NCBI RefSeq assembly: GCF_000213175.1
Contig: NW_009799179.1
Location: 3,380,723 to 3,444,722, forward strand
DNA from: Neurospora tetrasperma FGSC 2508
Lineage: Eukaryota; Ascomycota; Sordariomycetes; Sordariales; Sordariaceae
DNA: 64,000 bases
Direction of reading: 5' to 3'
Part shown: piece after piece, positions 34,974-46,400 of the stretch
Layout of the letters: the number at the start of each line of letters is the position of its first letter
How positions within the stretch are numbered: position 1 is the stretch's first letter
Program-made: the position numbers and the translations under genes
The notes under the pieces: model-generated
Seen by the model: only the letters and a program-made list of their open reading frames with translations
What the model was told of the DNA's origin: nothing
The model's database searches: none

Positions 34974-35711
34974 TATGCCCCTGGTGGTTGTCAATGAAGG
35001 AGATCGTGGATCAATAGTAGATAACGCTGTAGGCTTGGTTCTTTGCGAAGCCCCCGTGGGCCCGCTGTGTCGAGAGAGAGGTTAGAGAAAGGAGAGGTGT
35101 CTGTAAATCATGATAGTGTCTGCGGGCAATCAACACACAACAGGAATCGCCGGCAAAAGCAAGCGGGAAGACTGCAGTGACGACGGGAACGCACCGTCAA
35201 TCCGATGTGTGAAGTGGACCTGGCCAGACATGGCGGATAGCGATGTGGTGCAGGGAGAGGGTTGGGGTTAACAGTGCAGGAAACTGGAGGTATCAGCGCG
35301 CTAGCGGCTATAAGCCTATAGCAACTTCTTACCAAGCTGGACGTGCCGTGACTCCCGCGCAATCACGACACCGCGCTGTAGAAGGAAGTTGGGACATTCT
35401 CCATTCGAATGGGTGAAACGCTCTGACACATGTGAACAGGTAGTAGCAACAAATCCAGGGATCCGGATGTTTGGCGTATGTATTGTACTTGTAATGGTTA
35501 GTACCAAGCTCCATACAGATATGACTTTCATCCACTCTGTAATGTTCACAAATAGCGTGGCAGACGAGCCAGTGGTTCTGGAAAATCAGATAGAATGAGC
35601 GACACTCAGGGATGGGATATGCTGTTCACAGCTATACACTGTCCGGATAGCATGGCTAGTGGGCATTCCCCACGGTCGGAAGTCGGGACGCTGAAGAATA
35701 AGTGGGCGCTG

Positions 35712-35716
35712 ATTGG
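35712..35716 (-). promoter_or_regulatory. CCAAT box (inverted) upstream of SDHB
   Basis: ATTGG within GATTGGCTGATG lies about 285 nt before the SDHB ATG. The extended GATTGGCT context, which reads AGCCAATC on the other strand, is a good match to the CCAAT-binding-complex consensus. Functional use is inferred. Confidence 0.4.
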
Positions 35717-36000
35717 CTGATGTCTACCGAGGTGTTCCGGGAAACACAAGGCGGTTGAAAGAAAGTCATGACGGCCCGGGGGGTCCAGCCAAACCCGCCC
35801 GGATGCGCCACTCACAGTAGAAGGCATCTCCGTCCACCTCACTGCTACATCTCTCACTCGCTCCGCCTGTGAACCCGGTTCCGGTTATTTTAAACGTAGT
35901 CTGGCATTCACCTCATCCGCCAAGCGGCTTCCCTTGCTTGCTTTTCCGCATCCTCGTCTCGTCTCCGTCTCGTCTCTCAGTATCGCACATCGCCATCAAA

Positions 36001-36993
36001 ATGGCCGCTCTCCGCTCTTCGTCCGCCCGTGTCTTCGCCGCTGCCTCCCGGCCGGCCTTCCGCCCCGTCCTCGCCGCCCGCGGCATGGCCAACCTTGCCG
36101 ACGGTGCTACCCAGAGCCAGCAGGCCTCTTCGGAGCAGAGCCCCAAGCTCAAGACCTTCCAGATCTATCGCTGGAACCCCGACACCCCGACCGAGAAGCC
36201 GCGCATGCAGAGCTACACCCTCGACCTCAACAAGACCGGTCCCATGGTGCTCGACGCCCTTGTCCGCATCAAGAATGAGCTCGACCCTACCCTTACCTTC
36301 CGCCGCTCGTGCCGTGAGGGTATCTGCGGTTCCTGCGCCATGAACATCAACGGCACCAACACCCTCGCCTGCTTGTGTATGTCCATGTCGCAGCATCCAC
36401 AAAGATATATGTCTCTCGGGGCGGACGGAATGCTTACTTTTCCAAACCACAGGCCGCATTCCCGCCGACAACAGCGCTGAGATGAAGATCTACCCCCTTC
36501 CTCACACCTACGTCGTCAAGGATCTCGTCCCCGATCTTACCCTCTTCTACAAGCAGTACAAGTCCATCAAGCCCTACCTCCAGAGGGACACTCCCTCCCC
36601 TGATGTAAGTGGATACGCGTTCATAGAAAGCTGCGCGCACAGATCGATGCTAACCTACGTCATCACGTGTAGGGCAAGGAGTATCGCCAGTCCAAGGCCG
36701 ACCGCAAGAAGCTTGATGGCCTCTACGAGTGCATTCTTTGCGCCTGCTGCTCTACCTCGTGCCCCTCCTACTGGTGGAACTCCGAGGAGTACCTCGGCCC
36801 CGCTATCCTCCTCCAGTCTTACCGCTGGCTCGCCGATTCCCGTGACGAGCGCACCGCCGAGCGCAAGGACGCCCTCAACAACTCCATGAGCTTGTACCGC
36901 TGCCACACCATTCTCAACTGCACCCGCACCTGCCCCAAGGGTCTCAACCCCGGTCTCGCCATTGCCAACATCAAGAAGGAGCTTGCCTTCTAA
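36001..36993 (+). CDS. sdh2: Succinate dehydrogenase iron-sulfur subunit (complex II, SDHB)
   Basis: Carries electrons from the FAD of SdhA through three Fe-S centres to ubiquinone in the inner mitochondrial membrane. Three exons (36001-36376, 36453-36604, 36673-36993) with introns of 76 and 68 nt give 282 aa, the normal length. An Arg/Ser/Ala-rich presequence of about 30 residues precedes the mature protein. The [2Fe-2S] ligands are C104, C109, C112 and C124. The [4Fe-4S] and [3Fe-4S] ligands are C196, C199, C202, C206, C253, C259 and C263. His254 in the RCHTI block is the residue often changed in carboxin-resistant fungi; it is wild type here. The start codon lies in AAAATGGC, and codon use is that of a highly expressed gene. 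Confidence 0.98.
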
Positions 36994-37622
36994 TTGCGTC
37001 AACTACGACAATGCGATTTACTCTGGGCGGATCAGAAAAGCGAATACGTCGAGGAGAGAGCACCGCGCGGATGTGGCGGGAAACTTGCTCTTGACTAGCG
37101 AGAATGGTGGCGGGTGGCTCGGGAAGATCCGGGCACGGTACATGTAACGAACCTGTACCCTGTCTTGTGCATGGCTGGAGTTTACTATTGTCACAGTAAC
37201 AGCAATACGAAATTGGTTTTTTTTTTGTCAAATACACCTTTTTCTATATCCTTTGGGGGCCCTATCCGATAGCCAGAGCAATGCGGCATTGGAAGCACTG
37301 GCTAGAGGCTTTATTTTGGATGAGGTATATGTTGAATTAATCAGGCGTCAAAATAGCGAACACACAACTGCATTTGCAACCAAAAGCTTCAGACAACCCG
37401 TTTTGGTGTTTCTCTATCTCTTTTAGATTCACACCTGCGCTAACACTTGACAAAAATTTCGGGTATTAGGGATAGATGGATGAGAACGGCAAGCACTGAA
37501 TAACGCATTGGATCTTTATCTCCATCACCGCGGTAACCTCTCGCAGCAATTACCGGCACATCCGGCCTCACTTCCAACTATCTTCAGTATCATCACCGCT
37601 TCGGGTTCCCGTACGAGGTTCA
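36994..37622. other. Convergent intergenic region, no gene seen
   Basis: Holds the 3' regions of the SDHB gene and of the small secreted-protein gene. A T10 run lies near 37217. Open frames are short. Confidence 0.5.
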
Positions 37623-38447
37623 TTACTCCGCCGTATCCGCAATGGTGAAGATGGGTTCATACACAAGATCAACCGGCACAAAGTCCTGAGTGGTGGTAGC
37701 CTGGGCTGCTCGTTTCATCTCATCGTCAGCAACTACACACCTCTCACAAAATCAACACATTTCGAAATATGACTTACGATACTTCCACCTAACAACCCAC
37801 CCACCCCTTTCCGCCTTCGAACTCTTAAACGCCACCCACCCGCCCGGCCCCGCATAAGTCACAGTGTTGGCCGGCCTACCCTCGATCGGCGCGCCTTGGT
37901 TAAGCGTAAAGCTCGTCCACTCGCAGTCGAGGCCATTGCTGTCACCACAGATGACCGCCGGATCCTCCACGCTTGTCAGGTCCATCAATCCCGTGCGGGC
38001 ATTGCCCACCAAAGCGATCGCTTTGGTCTTTGAGGTGTTAGGCGAGCCGGGGGAAGGAATGCCGGCCCAGTTGTGCAGCTCGACGAGCCCGGTGTCTTTG
38101 TTGGGTACGGCGTAGAACTTGATGGGATTGTTGTCTGTGTCGGGGAAGACCCCGATGACGGAGCCGGAGGCGCTGAGATAGTGGGCGTCTAGGTCTGGGC
38201 CGCCGCTGGAAGGGGTGGAGGGTGGAGTGTTAGTTGAGGTAAAAATAAGGTTGGGGTCAAGAGATACTTCCAAGGGGGAGCGAGGTATGAGGTGCGAGGT
38301 GTGAGGTGCGAGGTGTGAATTGTGGAATTTGACGTACCCGGAAATACGAAGGGTGTAAACAGGAGAGGGAGCTGAGGGCTCCACGTATACTGGAGTCGCG
38401 AGGGTGATAGAGCTGAGGAGGTTAAAGACGAGTGTCTGCCACTTCAT
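37623..38447 (-). CDS. Small secreted protein, unknown function
   Basis: Three exons (38447-38338, 38205-37778, 37708-37623) give 207 aa. The first 18 residues (MKWQTLVFNLLSSITLAT) form a signal peptide. The body has a GGPDLDAHYLSASGS segment, ICGDSNGLDC with two Cys, a WTSF block and a GGWVAFKSS block, suggesting a beta-rich fold. Proteins of this pattern are common and unnamed in Sordariomycetes. Intron 1 (132 nt, GTACGT to CTAAC to CAG) has no in-frame stop, so unspliced RNA would also be open. Intron 2 uses GTAAGT and the acceptor ACGAG, and the third exon reads to a stop after ...IADTAE; without it the protein would end in the intron at KSYFEMC. The splice model is my own and rests on consensus sites only. 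Confidence 0.72.
38290..38317. repeat. 14-bp tandem repeat inside an intron
   Basis: Two exact copies of AGGTGCGAGGTGTG lie side by side, with partial copies on both sides. They fall inside the first intron of the small secreted-protein gene. Confidence 0.85.
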
Positions 38448-40468
38448 TGTGATGGTTCAGTGTTGGTTAAGAGTTCTAATAGACTGAGTGGTTGAATTGA
38501 GGAGGATGTGGTCAAGAATGAATACTGATGAGGGCGATGTCTATGAACGAGATGTGAAGAGAGTTCGAAGGGGGGGTTTTGAGGTTATATGCAACTGAGT
38601 GCCGCGAGTCTTCAGTAGGTATAATGATGTATTTGTCCTTGTTGCTCTTGCTTTTGCGGCTCATAACTTCACGACTTCACTCCGTCACTTCTCCATCTTG
38701 GGCACATCATCACACTCTGGATATATTTTGACTCAAAATTGCCGACATGTATAGCTTCATCTCTTCCATGTAGATTTTTTCCATCTTCCGACGTGATGTG
38801 TTGCGGTCAAGTCACCTTGGCCTCGGCGATATTGCCCAAATGGCATCAGTTTAACGATTCAACATTCGGGGCGATATCGCTTTGATTCTGCCGTTACCAT
38901 TTTCCCTGCCATCCAGATGCAAGTAACACCAAAGGGGCAATGAAGAATTCGGAGGCATTATTGTACGAGATATCTCTTTGGGAGTATTCTCACGACGATC
39001 CGTCAGTACACTCATTGCCCAGCTTCTTGGGCCCCGTATAAGGTAAGCCATGTCCATACGAGCCGATTAAATGCGACTCAGGTCCCGATGTCTAAACATC
39101 TGCCATTGACGGTTCTAGGTTTGCACATAGTTATGCCGTTCCTCGTTGTCCGCAGCAATTCCACCTGATATTTACCGATGTAGGGTTCCGAGAGGAAGTA
39201 CCTAATACGCATTAGGTTTGTCTCTTGTTAGAAGTTAAATTATCTGCAACCAAACGTCACAACACGAGTTGTGACATGATTTCCCCGTGGGGTGACCAGA
39301 AGGGACAAGTGGCTTCCATCGGTTCTGGAATAATCACGACTATATCAACACCACCGCATTCGACTTAAACCCGGTTATGATTATATGATCGGCAGAAGGC
39401 CAAGAACACTCTATAAGCCCATCATTGTTGTGTATATAGCATGAGTTCGACAGTTTTTCATGGATTAATCTCCCAAACTTTCCACAAAAAAAAAAAAAAA
39501 AAAAAAAAAGTTAAGATAAAATGTTGGTAGGATAAAGGTTCGATGCTTACCATTCGCTCTTAACTTTTTGGGTATAAATCTTCACCATACAGCGCCTTTT
39601 TATCATTTACAATTGTGCCACTTGTTGATACGGAAAGTTCCAGTGTAGTCGAGTGTTATTGTCAAGGATCGTCTGTGTCCGTCCTAAGATCGAGAATATT
39701 TTATGCCATCAAGTTTGCAACCCCGAAGTCGGCATAGATCCTCACTTATTTCACATTGATTACATGATCCTGCTTGCTTGGTTTTGTGTAACCATATCTA
39801 CCAAGTCAGCCATACGGAGACACTCTCCCTCTTTCCCAGTTCAGGAAATGTTCATGGATTTAGACACTGGCCGATTTCGTACCTCATTCTTACTGAACCA
39901 TTTACTGTACCATCTTGGCTGCCGTCATGGTATATAGCCAAAACATTGCGGATGTTGTGTGACTCGTGGGTCATTGAGCGCCGGATAAATCAGCGCAATC
40001 TGGATCACCAATATTCAAATCCTGGCTGCACCGTTGTCGATAGAAATAGAACATTCTAAACAGTGCCTCTTCACTAGATCCTTGAAGCTTGGGTTTAGTT
40101 CGCAGACCAAAACTCAAAGTAGGCATCAGGTAGATAATGTGGCGCGCCGGTGAGTAGCAGTATTCCAGAGGAAAATCCGTACTTCGCATTGTCTCCTCCT
40201 CGGTAAGCGATAAACATGCGCTTGAACTTTCTACTCGTCAGGGCTCAAACGCCTCTGACTCTTGGGGGCTCTTGGTTTTAGACCTGACGAGTACTCGGCC
40301 AGAAGTGAACCGAGAACGTGTCCGGGGTTTGGAAGCAACCAGTCGCCGAGAAGGATAAAATATGACAGTCTGATGCAACTTCTCATTGTTGAGAGTAACA
40401 CGGTGAGATTTCACACACCTCCTCATGTTCCTCTTCCTCACCTAAAATCCGTGTTTGCCGCACCAAAC
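38448..40468. promoter_or_regulatory. Gene-poor divergent region
   Basis: About 2 kb between two divergent secreted-protein genes, AT-richer than its surroundings and with a poly(A) run at 39486. Several short open frames exist, none convincing. It must hold both promoters. Confidence 0.45.
39486..39509. repeat. Poly(A) run of 24 bases
   Basis: An uninterrupted run of 24 A. No target-site duplication or retroelement body is visible beside it, so I take it as a simple homopolymer rather than the tail of a LINE or SINE copy. Confidence 0.85.
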
Positions 40469-41225
40469 ATGCAACTGTCTATAATTTCCCTATCACTCCT
40501 TCTCTCACGAGGAAGACTCAGCAGCGCGGCCCCCATAGCAGAGGAATGCCACTCACCACACATGTTGTGTTTCGACGCTGTCAACCCCTATGGCGTGATG
40601 TATTCAGGGTGAGTCTTCTGCTTCACCTACAGACTCTTGTCCCTTCATCTTTTCGAACTAACACACCACTCAACCACCTTAGCAGCTGCCACGACCAATG
40701 TAACCCCGAAACTCGCCCCCGAGCCCCAACCTGCCCTCCTGCTCCTCCTCCTTCAAAGCCGCCCATCTCATACTCCCACTAAACCTCAATTCAAAGACTG
40801 TAACAGTGGCCACCATCGCAACCATCACCTACAGCGACACGCCTCCGCCCGTCATACCAACTATCACCCAGATCGTCGCCATCACCAAAGGTACCAACTT
40901 CGGGACGAAGGATAACTGCTCGACGAGGACCGTGTGCCTGGACTACGTGGATAGCTGTGGACAGACGGCGTATGACGGGGGTGTGCCGGATTGTAAGCCC
41001 GTGGCCTACAATTTCGGCTCCCGTTTGTCCTCCGAGGCCTACTACTGCCACAGAAATCATGCTAGAGGGGTAAAGACGGTTGAGGCGGTTGAGGCGCTTG
41101 AGGCGGCTGTTGCGACGGTTTGGCAAGAGTCAAGAAGAGAGGGCAAGGGTGGGGAGCGAATCTGCAAAAAGCGGCGTGAGGTGGAACTGGTATGTGATGG
41201 GATTAAGTGTTCTTCACTACCGTGA
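40469..41225 (+). CDS. Putative secreted Cys-containing protein, structure uncertain
   Basis: Exon 1 (40469-40608) encodes a signal peptide (MQLSIISLSLLL onward) and a Cys-bearing start, ECHSPHMLCFDAVNPYG. It ends at a good GTGAGT donor; a CTAAC branch and the CCTTAG acceptor at 40682 lead into GSCHDQCNPETRP. In that frame the protein stops at 40782 after 79 residues. A second open stretch (about 40791-41225) in a different frame encodes CSTRTVCLDYVDSCGQ and DCKPV, which aligns with the first block as C-x-D-x-V-x3-G-x3-Y-x-G-x4-C-x-P. The two look like halves of one protein with a duplicated domain. No single splice model joins both without losing conserved Cys residues. It may be a gene with an intron I cannot place, or a decaying one. 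Confidence 0.4.
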
Positions 41226-43400
41226 ATGATTCAAACTCAACCAAAGGGTGAAGGAGCCGTGTTGGATAAACTACCAAGTCGCAAGAATACCGTAGAATCT
41301 CGCCAAATTGGCAAAACCCTTCCAAAGCAAAGGCTCGGACTTGAGCGCTACAGTTCTGCCAGCACTATGTGGCATATAGAGGGGTTTCATTGGGGATTAG
41401 CCTTTTGCCAGTTTGGCGAGTTTCTACGGTACCGACGCTTCCCAACGGGGTTTCGAAGGATTCTGCATGCAACGACGCATGGCTTACAGTTGACATGGTG
41501 CAAGTGTCGGAAGCAGGATGTTGTTGAAGATAATGATGATGGTCGGGTTGAATGCCGGGAAGCTTCAACAAAGCTCGGACCCGTCGGTCTGTACAGTTTG
41601 TCAGTGGTTGCCATCTGGCCCTGCGGCATGAGGCAGGCAGCCCGGTAAGCAATGCCGCTGGGGGGGAGCGTCTCGGGTAGGAGCACAACGACTGAGCACC
41701 ACTTGTTCACTTTTTTACGCCATCCCTACAGCTGAGGTGTCACGACAACCTTCGATCGAGCTCTGTACGACCGCCTTTCGTCTCGTCGTTTTCTTGTCAA
41801 ACGTATCGTATCGTATCGTTCTTTTGCTGCATTGCTGTTTGTGGCAATCAAGGATCATCTAACTCACCTCTTGTTGGTCTCGAGACATTTCGAAGGACCT
41901 AGACAAGACAACGCAGTATCGGCTACGCAACTTGACCCTCTCTTTTCATCACCTTTTCATCGAGTTGCTGAGAGAGGGGCAGATCGGACCTTTTGGATAT
42001 CATTCCGGCATGCACCTCGTTGCGTGGTTCTGACAACGAGTTCCGGTTGGGTTGCATCGACGACAGGCCACCCACTCACAAACGCAGACTCAAAAGACAG
42101 AAAAACCAAGCGACATGGCATCGATCCCGTTCGGAAACATAGAAAACCGCCTTGTCGCTTTATTTGCCTCCACAGTCTGTCCATCCACCAATCCATAGCC
42201 CTGGCCCTGCGGATCTCACAGGGCGCATTCCCGGAAGATGAGGTGTAGATGTCTCTGGGTTGTGAAGCAGCAGGTTTCAATGGCTCACGCCGCACTGCAA
42301 GTTGTTGGGTTGTCGTTGCCCCCTGTGTCGAGACCCCAGCCTCTGCCATGGAGATTCGATATGTATTCGATGGACCCCAACATCACGTTCTTATCGTGGC
42401 TCCTACCCCATCTGTCTATGTATAGGTACCCCCAAGGTATCAATGGCATCACCACCTCTCACCCATGGTTCACATCGTCCATATGACAGCTATCGCTGCC
42501 GGGTTGCCCTGACAAGGTCATGTCAGGCTCCCGGGCCGCATTACAATCGAACTGGAGCGTGCCTACGTCCGTACACTCAGTAGAACGGTACAAATGTATT
42601 CGTGTCAAATATCACATCGTTATGCCGGTGTATCTTCAGCCCTGACACTTGCCAATTCTGTTTGCTAGTCTGGCCGTGTGGGGGGTCTTCATCCAGTAAA
42701 GGCAGGGTCTCTTGACTGGGGCATGACCCTCTCCTTGCCTTCCCTTTGACAAAACGGGAAACACGTTCGGTACTTTACCGGGACGGCGCTGTGTCAGCTA
42801 CCTATGCTGTTTGACCGAGCGTGGCTTCTGTGTCGGTGTCTAACAAAGTTTGGCCGGGAGTTTCCTGTCGGCGGCCGGACACTCGCTGGTCCAGACTCGG
42901 CCAGGGACTCTAACTCTTTGGTGTACATCACAGCGTTGTGCTGTGGTGGACTCGGGGATACCTATGTTAGTACGACCTTACGAAAGCATTACCCGACCTA
43001 ACCTGACCATATACCCCCCCGTCACCCGGTAATCCGGACCCCGTGTCCATCGTGGGATCCAGCTGGGGATCTAGCTTGGTATCCATCCGCCGGATATTGA
43101 TAGTGCCACGCACCGCATCTCCATACGCCGCGCTATCGCTAATCTAACGGGGCTAACCAGCGAACTGGACTTGGGGCCAATCTCCAGTTCCAGATCCCAG
43201 ACAGCATCCAGACACCAGACCGGCTCTTGCGCCTTTGCACATCTCAAACGACCAGTTTCTTGAAATCCGTCCTCAACCCTTCCTCGACCGAGACAACGTC
43301 CACTCGACTCCAACTGGACCCCGATCGCGACCGCTTCCCGTATCCCCCTTCACCCCCAACTGACGACCTGCGGAATGGCGCATCCGCTCCTCCTCCAGCG
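41226..43400. other. Gene-poor region upstream of med12
   Basis: About 2.2 kb with short open frames only. A small TCGTA repeat lies near 41804-41819. The part next to 43401 is open in the med12 frame from 43227 but has no ATG there, so it is taken as 5' leader. Confidence 0.45.
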
Positions 43401-46400
43401 ATGACCTCCCGGCCCCCTTTGGGCGTCCAGCAGCGACAGCCCCAGCAGAGAAAGTTGAGCGGCCCGGTCCTGTCGCAACAGCGCTCTCTGTCGCAATCCC
43501 AGGCGCAGGCGCAGGCGCAGCAGCAACAACAGCAACACCTTCACACACAACAACAACAACAGCAGCAGCAGCAGCAGCAGTATGATGCCTCGAGCTATCT
43601 ACCACCGCCGCCGGCGGCTCCCACTCGTAATAACAACCATAACAACTTCACCAACCAAAATAACACCCTCAACAACGCCTTCCCGCCCGAACTCGCCCAG
43701 CAAGACCCCACGAGCATAGTTTCTCCCGCAGACCCGTCGGGTTCGTCACCCGCACTTTCCGTGGGTGTTGGTCGCTATGGGACCCAGCGCCGAGGTGGTT
43801 CGCGCCTTAGGCTCGAGCTATCGCACAACGATCCTTCCGACACCTTCTCGTCTCCCACCGTGATCGAATCTCCCGGCCTCGTCGAACCGCATACACAGTA
43901 TGGCTCCTTGACGCAACTCATGATGCCTCTAGCCGATGGGCCGGACTTGGGCGACATGAGTCCCCATCATCGAGTCTCCATTCCGCCCCAACACCTAGAT
44001 GCCGACGTTCCGATCCCCTTTCCCCAACGCCGACCGAAAGCAGTGCCCGATCACTCGCGTCGAGAACAACCGCCACCGCCGCCGAACCCGGCTCGGAAAG
44101 ACACGCGTCCGAAACCGTATACCATCGAGTTACCTGCCGCCGCGCCGCGCTATCGTATCCGTGCGAGGAGTGATGGACAAGGGGGCCAGGGGAGGTCAAG
44201 TGCGCTTGCAACGGCATCATCGTCCTCCACGACAGGCAGCTCTGCCACCGCAAATTATGGATGTGCCGACTTCTTCCCATGGTCAGGCACGGCCGGCAAC
44301 CACCCTGAAGATCAGTTTAACGACACGGCCATACGGGTGGGATACAGCGAAAAACAGTTTGTTACCCCAGAGACACAATCCGCAAAGACGGTTTTGTTTC
44401 ACGGCTTAAAGCAGCGGAGTGGACTGAACGCGTTATCCATCTTCTTTGCGGGCGTGCTATGGCACAGGAGAAATGCGGGTCAAGTAACTGCGCCATCGAC
44501 CTTCAAGCCGCCCCCAAGAGTCACGCTCACTGACACCAAAAAAGAAGTCTGGCTCAAAGACCTGGCCAACTCTGCCATTCCTCTCCGGAAACTCAGTCGA
44601 TCAATCCCCCACGGCGTGCGTAACAAGGTCTTGCTGGATCAATGTTTGAACAAGAACGTTCCGATAGACCGTGCCGTCTGGCTGGCCAAGTGTGTGGGCA
44701 CCAACGAGCTACGCACCTTTAGGAGGCTTGGTAAGGGAAACAACGCTTCAGTTTTGGAAGGCGAGCGCAAGTGGCTCAAGGACTGGACCCTCGTCATCGA
44801 GAATTTCATTGAGCGTGTCTTTTTCTCGTTCGGCGAGCAAAACTGGAAAGCCAAGGTCAACTACGCGTAAGTGTACCCGTGCCCTCCTGTGAGCGAGACT
44901 GGCCAGCTAACAGCACGTAGCATCCAGCTAGCGGCGCACCTATATGCTGAGGGCCTCATGGACCGTGAGCATTATCTTGATTGGACGGTTTCCAGCTTGG
45001 AATCGAGCCACCACTCTCAACTGCCCATGTGGATTATTATCGCACAAATATACTGGAAAGACTTGCTTCGTCTAAGGAAGTATGGCCGAAGACTTGCTAC
45101 TGCTCTCATTAGTCATTACCATGTGGTACGTAGCCAGAAGGCTTCCAGTTCAAGCCGGTCACCGTTTCTGACGCTTTTCTAGATACATGCACACGAAGAC
45201 AGAGATATTTATGTTCCTCTGCTTTCCAAGCTATCGCGCCTTTTAGGAACGCTGATGGTGGCTACACCCGAAAACTTCGTATCTCCTTCTGTGTGGGTCA
45301 AGTACCGAGACGCTCTCAAAACATGTCTGCCTCAAGGGGACGAAGCACGCCATAGATCTTTTGCCGGTATCAACTATCGGAACGAACAACTAGTCGCCTC
45401 CGCCAACAGGTCTCAACCGGCTGCCCGAATTATCCTTGTGAGGAACTTGGACCAGGTCATCTTGGAGAAGCCGATGCCTGATGAGTTTCCGGCGCAGTGC
45501 TGGACTGTCTCCAAGGATAAGGCTGCCCTAGTCAGGGCTCTCCTCGAGTGGTGTACGACACCATACAGGCCGGGACTCGCAAAAGTTTATGTTGCCCATC
45601 GGATATTGATGCACTGGAGTACGCTGCGGTTGGACGTCACTTCAGCTGTGCTGGGCTTCATGGAAGGAGAGGCCCTTGAAGAGATGGAGTGCAAGGACGC
45701 GCTCTATCACCTCGTATCCGAGCTAGTTCGCTCGGGGATTTTTCTGGTATCGCAGTACATTCAATGGCTGATCACGCGTGGTGGGCTGACTGATCCGCAA
45801 CTGGTCATGCCGGACGGTCCCCCGTTTTCTCGGCTGCTTGCAGAGCTTCCATCGCATATTCTGGGCAGCTCACAGAAACGATCTAGAGATGCGTTGCTTC
45901 GCCGGGCAGGCTTTCGCATCGCAGACGACGCACAAGATGCAGATATGGCCATCAGACACCTCCGGCATGCACTAGGTCTGCCTGCAGGAGTTACTGATGC
46001 CATGTCAATGGGCAGGCCCTTTCCGATTAAGAAAATAGCCCGGCGCATCGAAGACGCCAGCCGAGCGCGCAAGGCAGAGATCGCTTCCTGGCTAAGGAAT
46101 ACAGTCTTTGGAGGAGAACTTGAACACAGTTCTCTCAACGCATTTGGTCAACATGACCTCTCTACCAGACTTTTCAACTCGATAAGGACAGTATTCGAGG
46201 CCGCCCAGGAATTTTCAGTATTTGCTGATGTCCTCCGAATGCTGACAAAATGCTCCAATCCTGAAGTACTCGCCTCAATCGCGGATACGATCACTCGGTA
46301 TACCTTTGTTTTTGCTGCTCTCAGCTGTCTCAAAAATCTGTTTAGCATTCTTCATAGCAGGCTCAGAGAGGTGCAAGAGCAGGGGATAGGAGCGCGGCCG

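Larger units (their letters stand above)
34871..36000. promoter_or_regulatory. Divergent promoter region of ptc7 and the SDHB gene
   Basis: A 1.13-kb interval between two nuclear genes for mitochondrial proteins. No gene is supported inside it. The 60 nt before the SDHB ATG are pyrimidine-rich (CGTCTC repeats), as is common for strongly expressed fungal genes. Two CCAAT pentamers are listed separately. Confidence 0.55.

Noticed and set aside
39486-39509. Poly(A) run as the tail of a retroelement
   Set aside because: No target-site duplication, no reverse-transcriptase-like frame and no SINE-like promoter boxes nearby.
39975-40035. tRNA-like string with TTCAAATCC
   Set aside because: The flanking bases do not form a T-stem and no A box or acceptor stem could be built.
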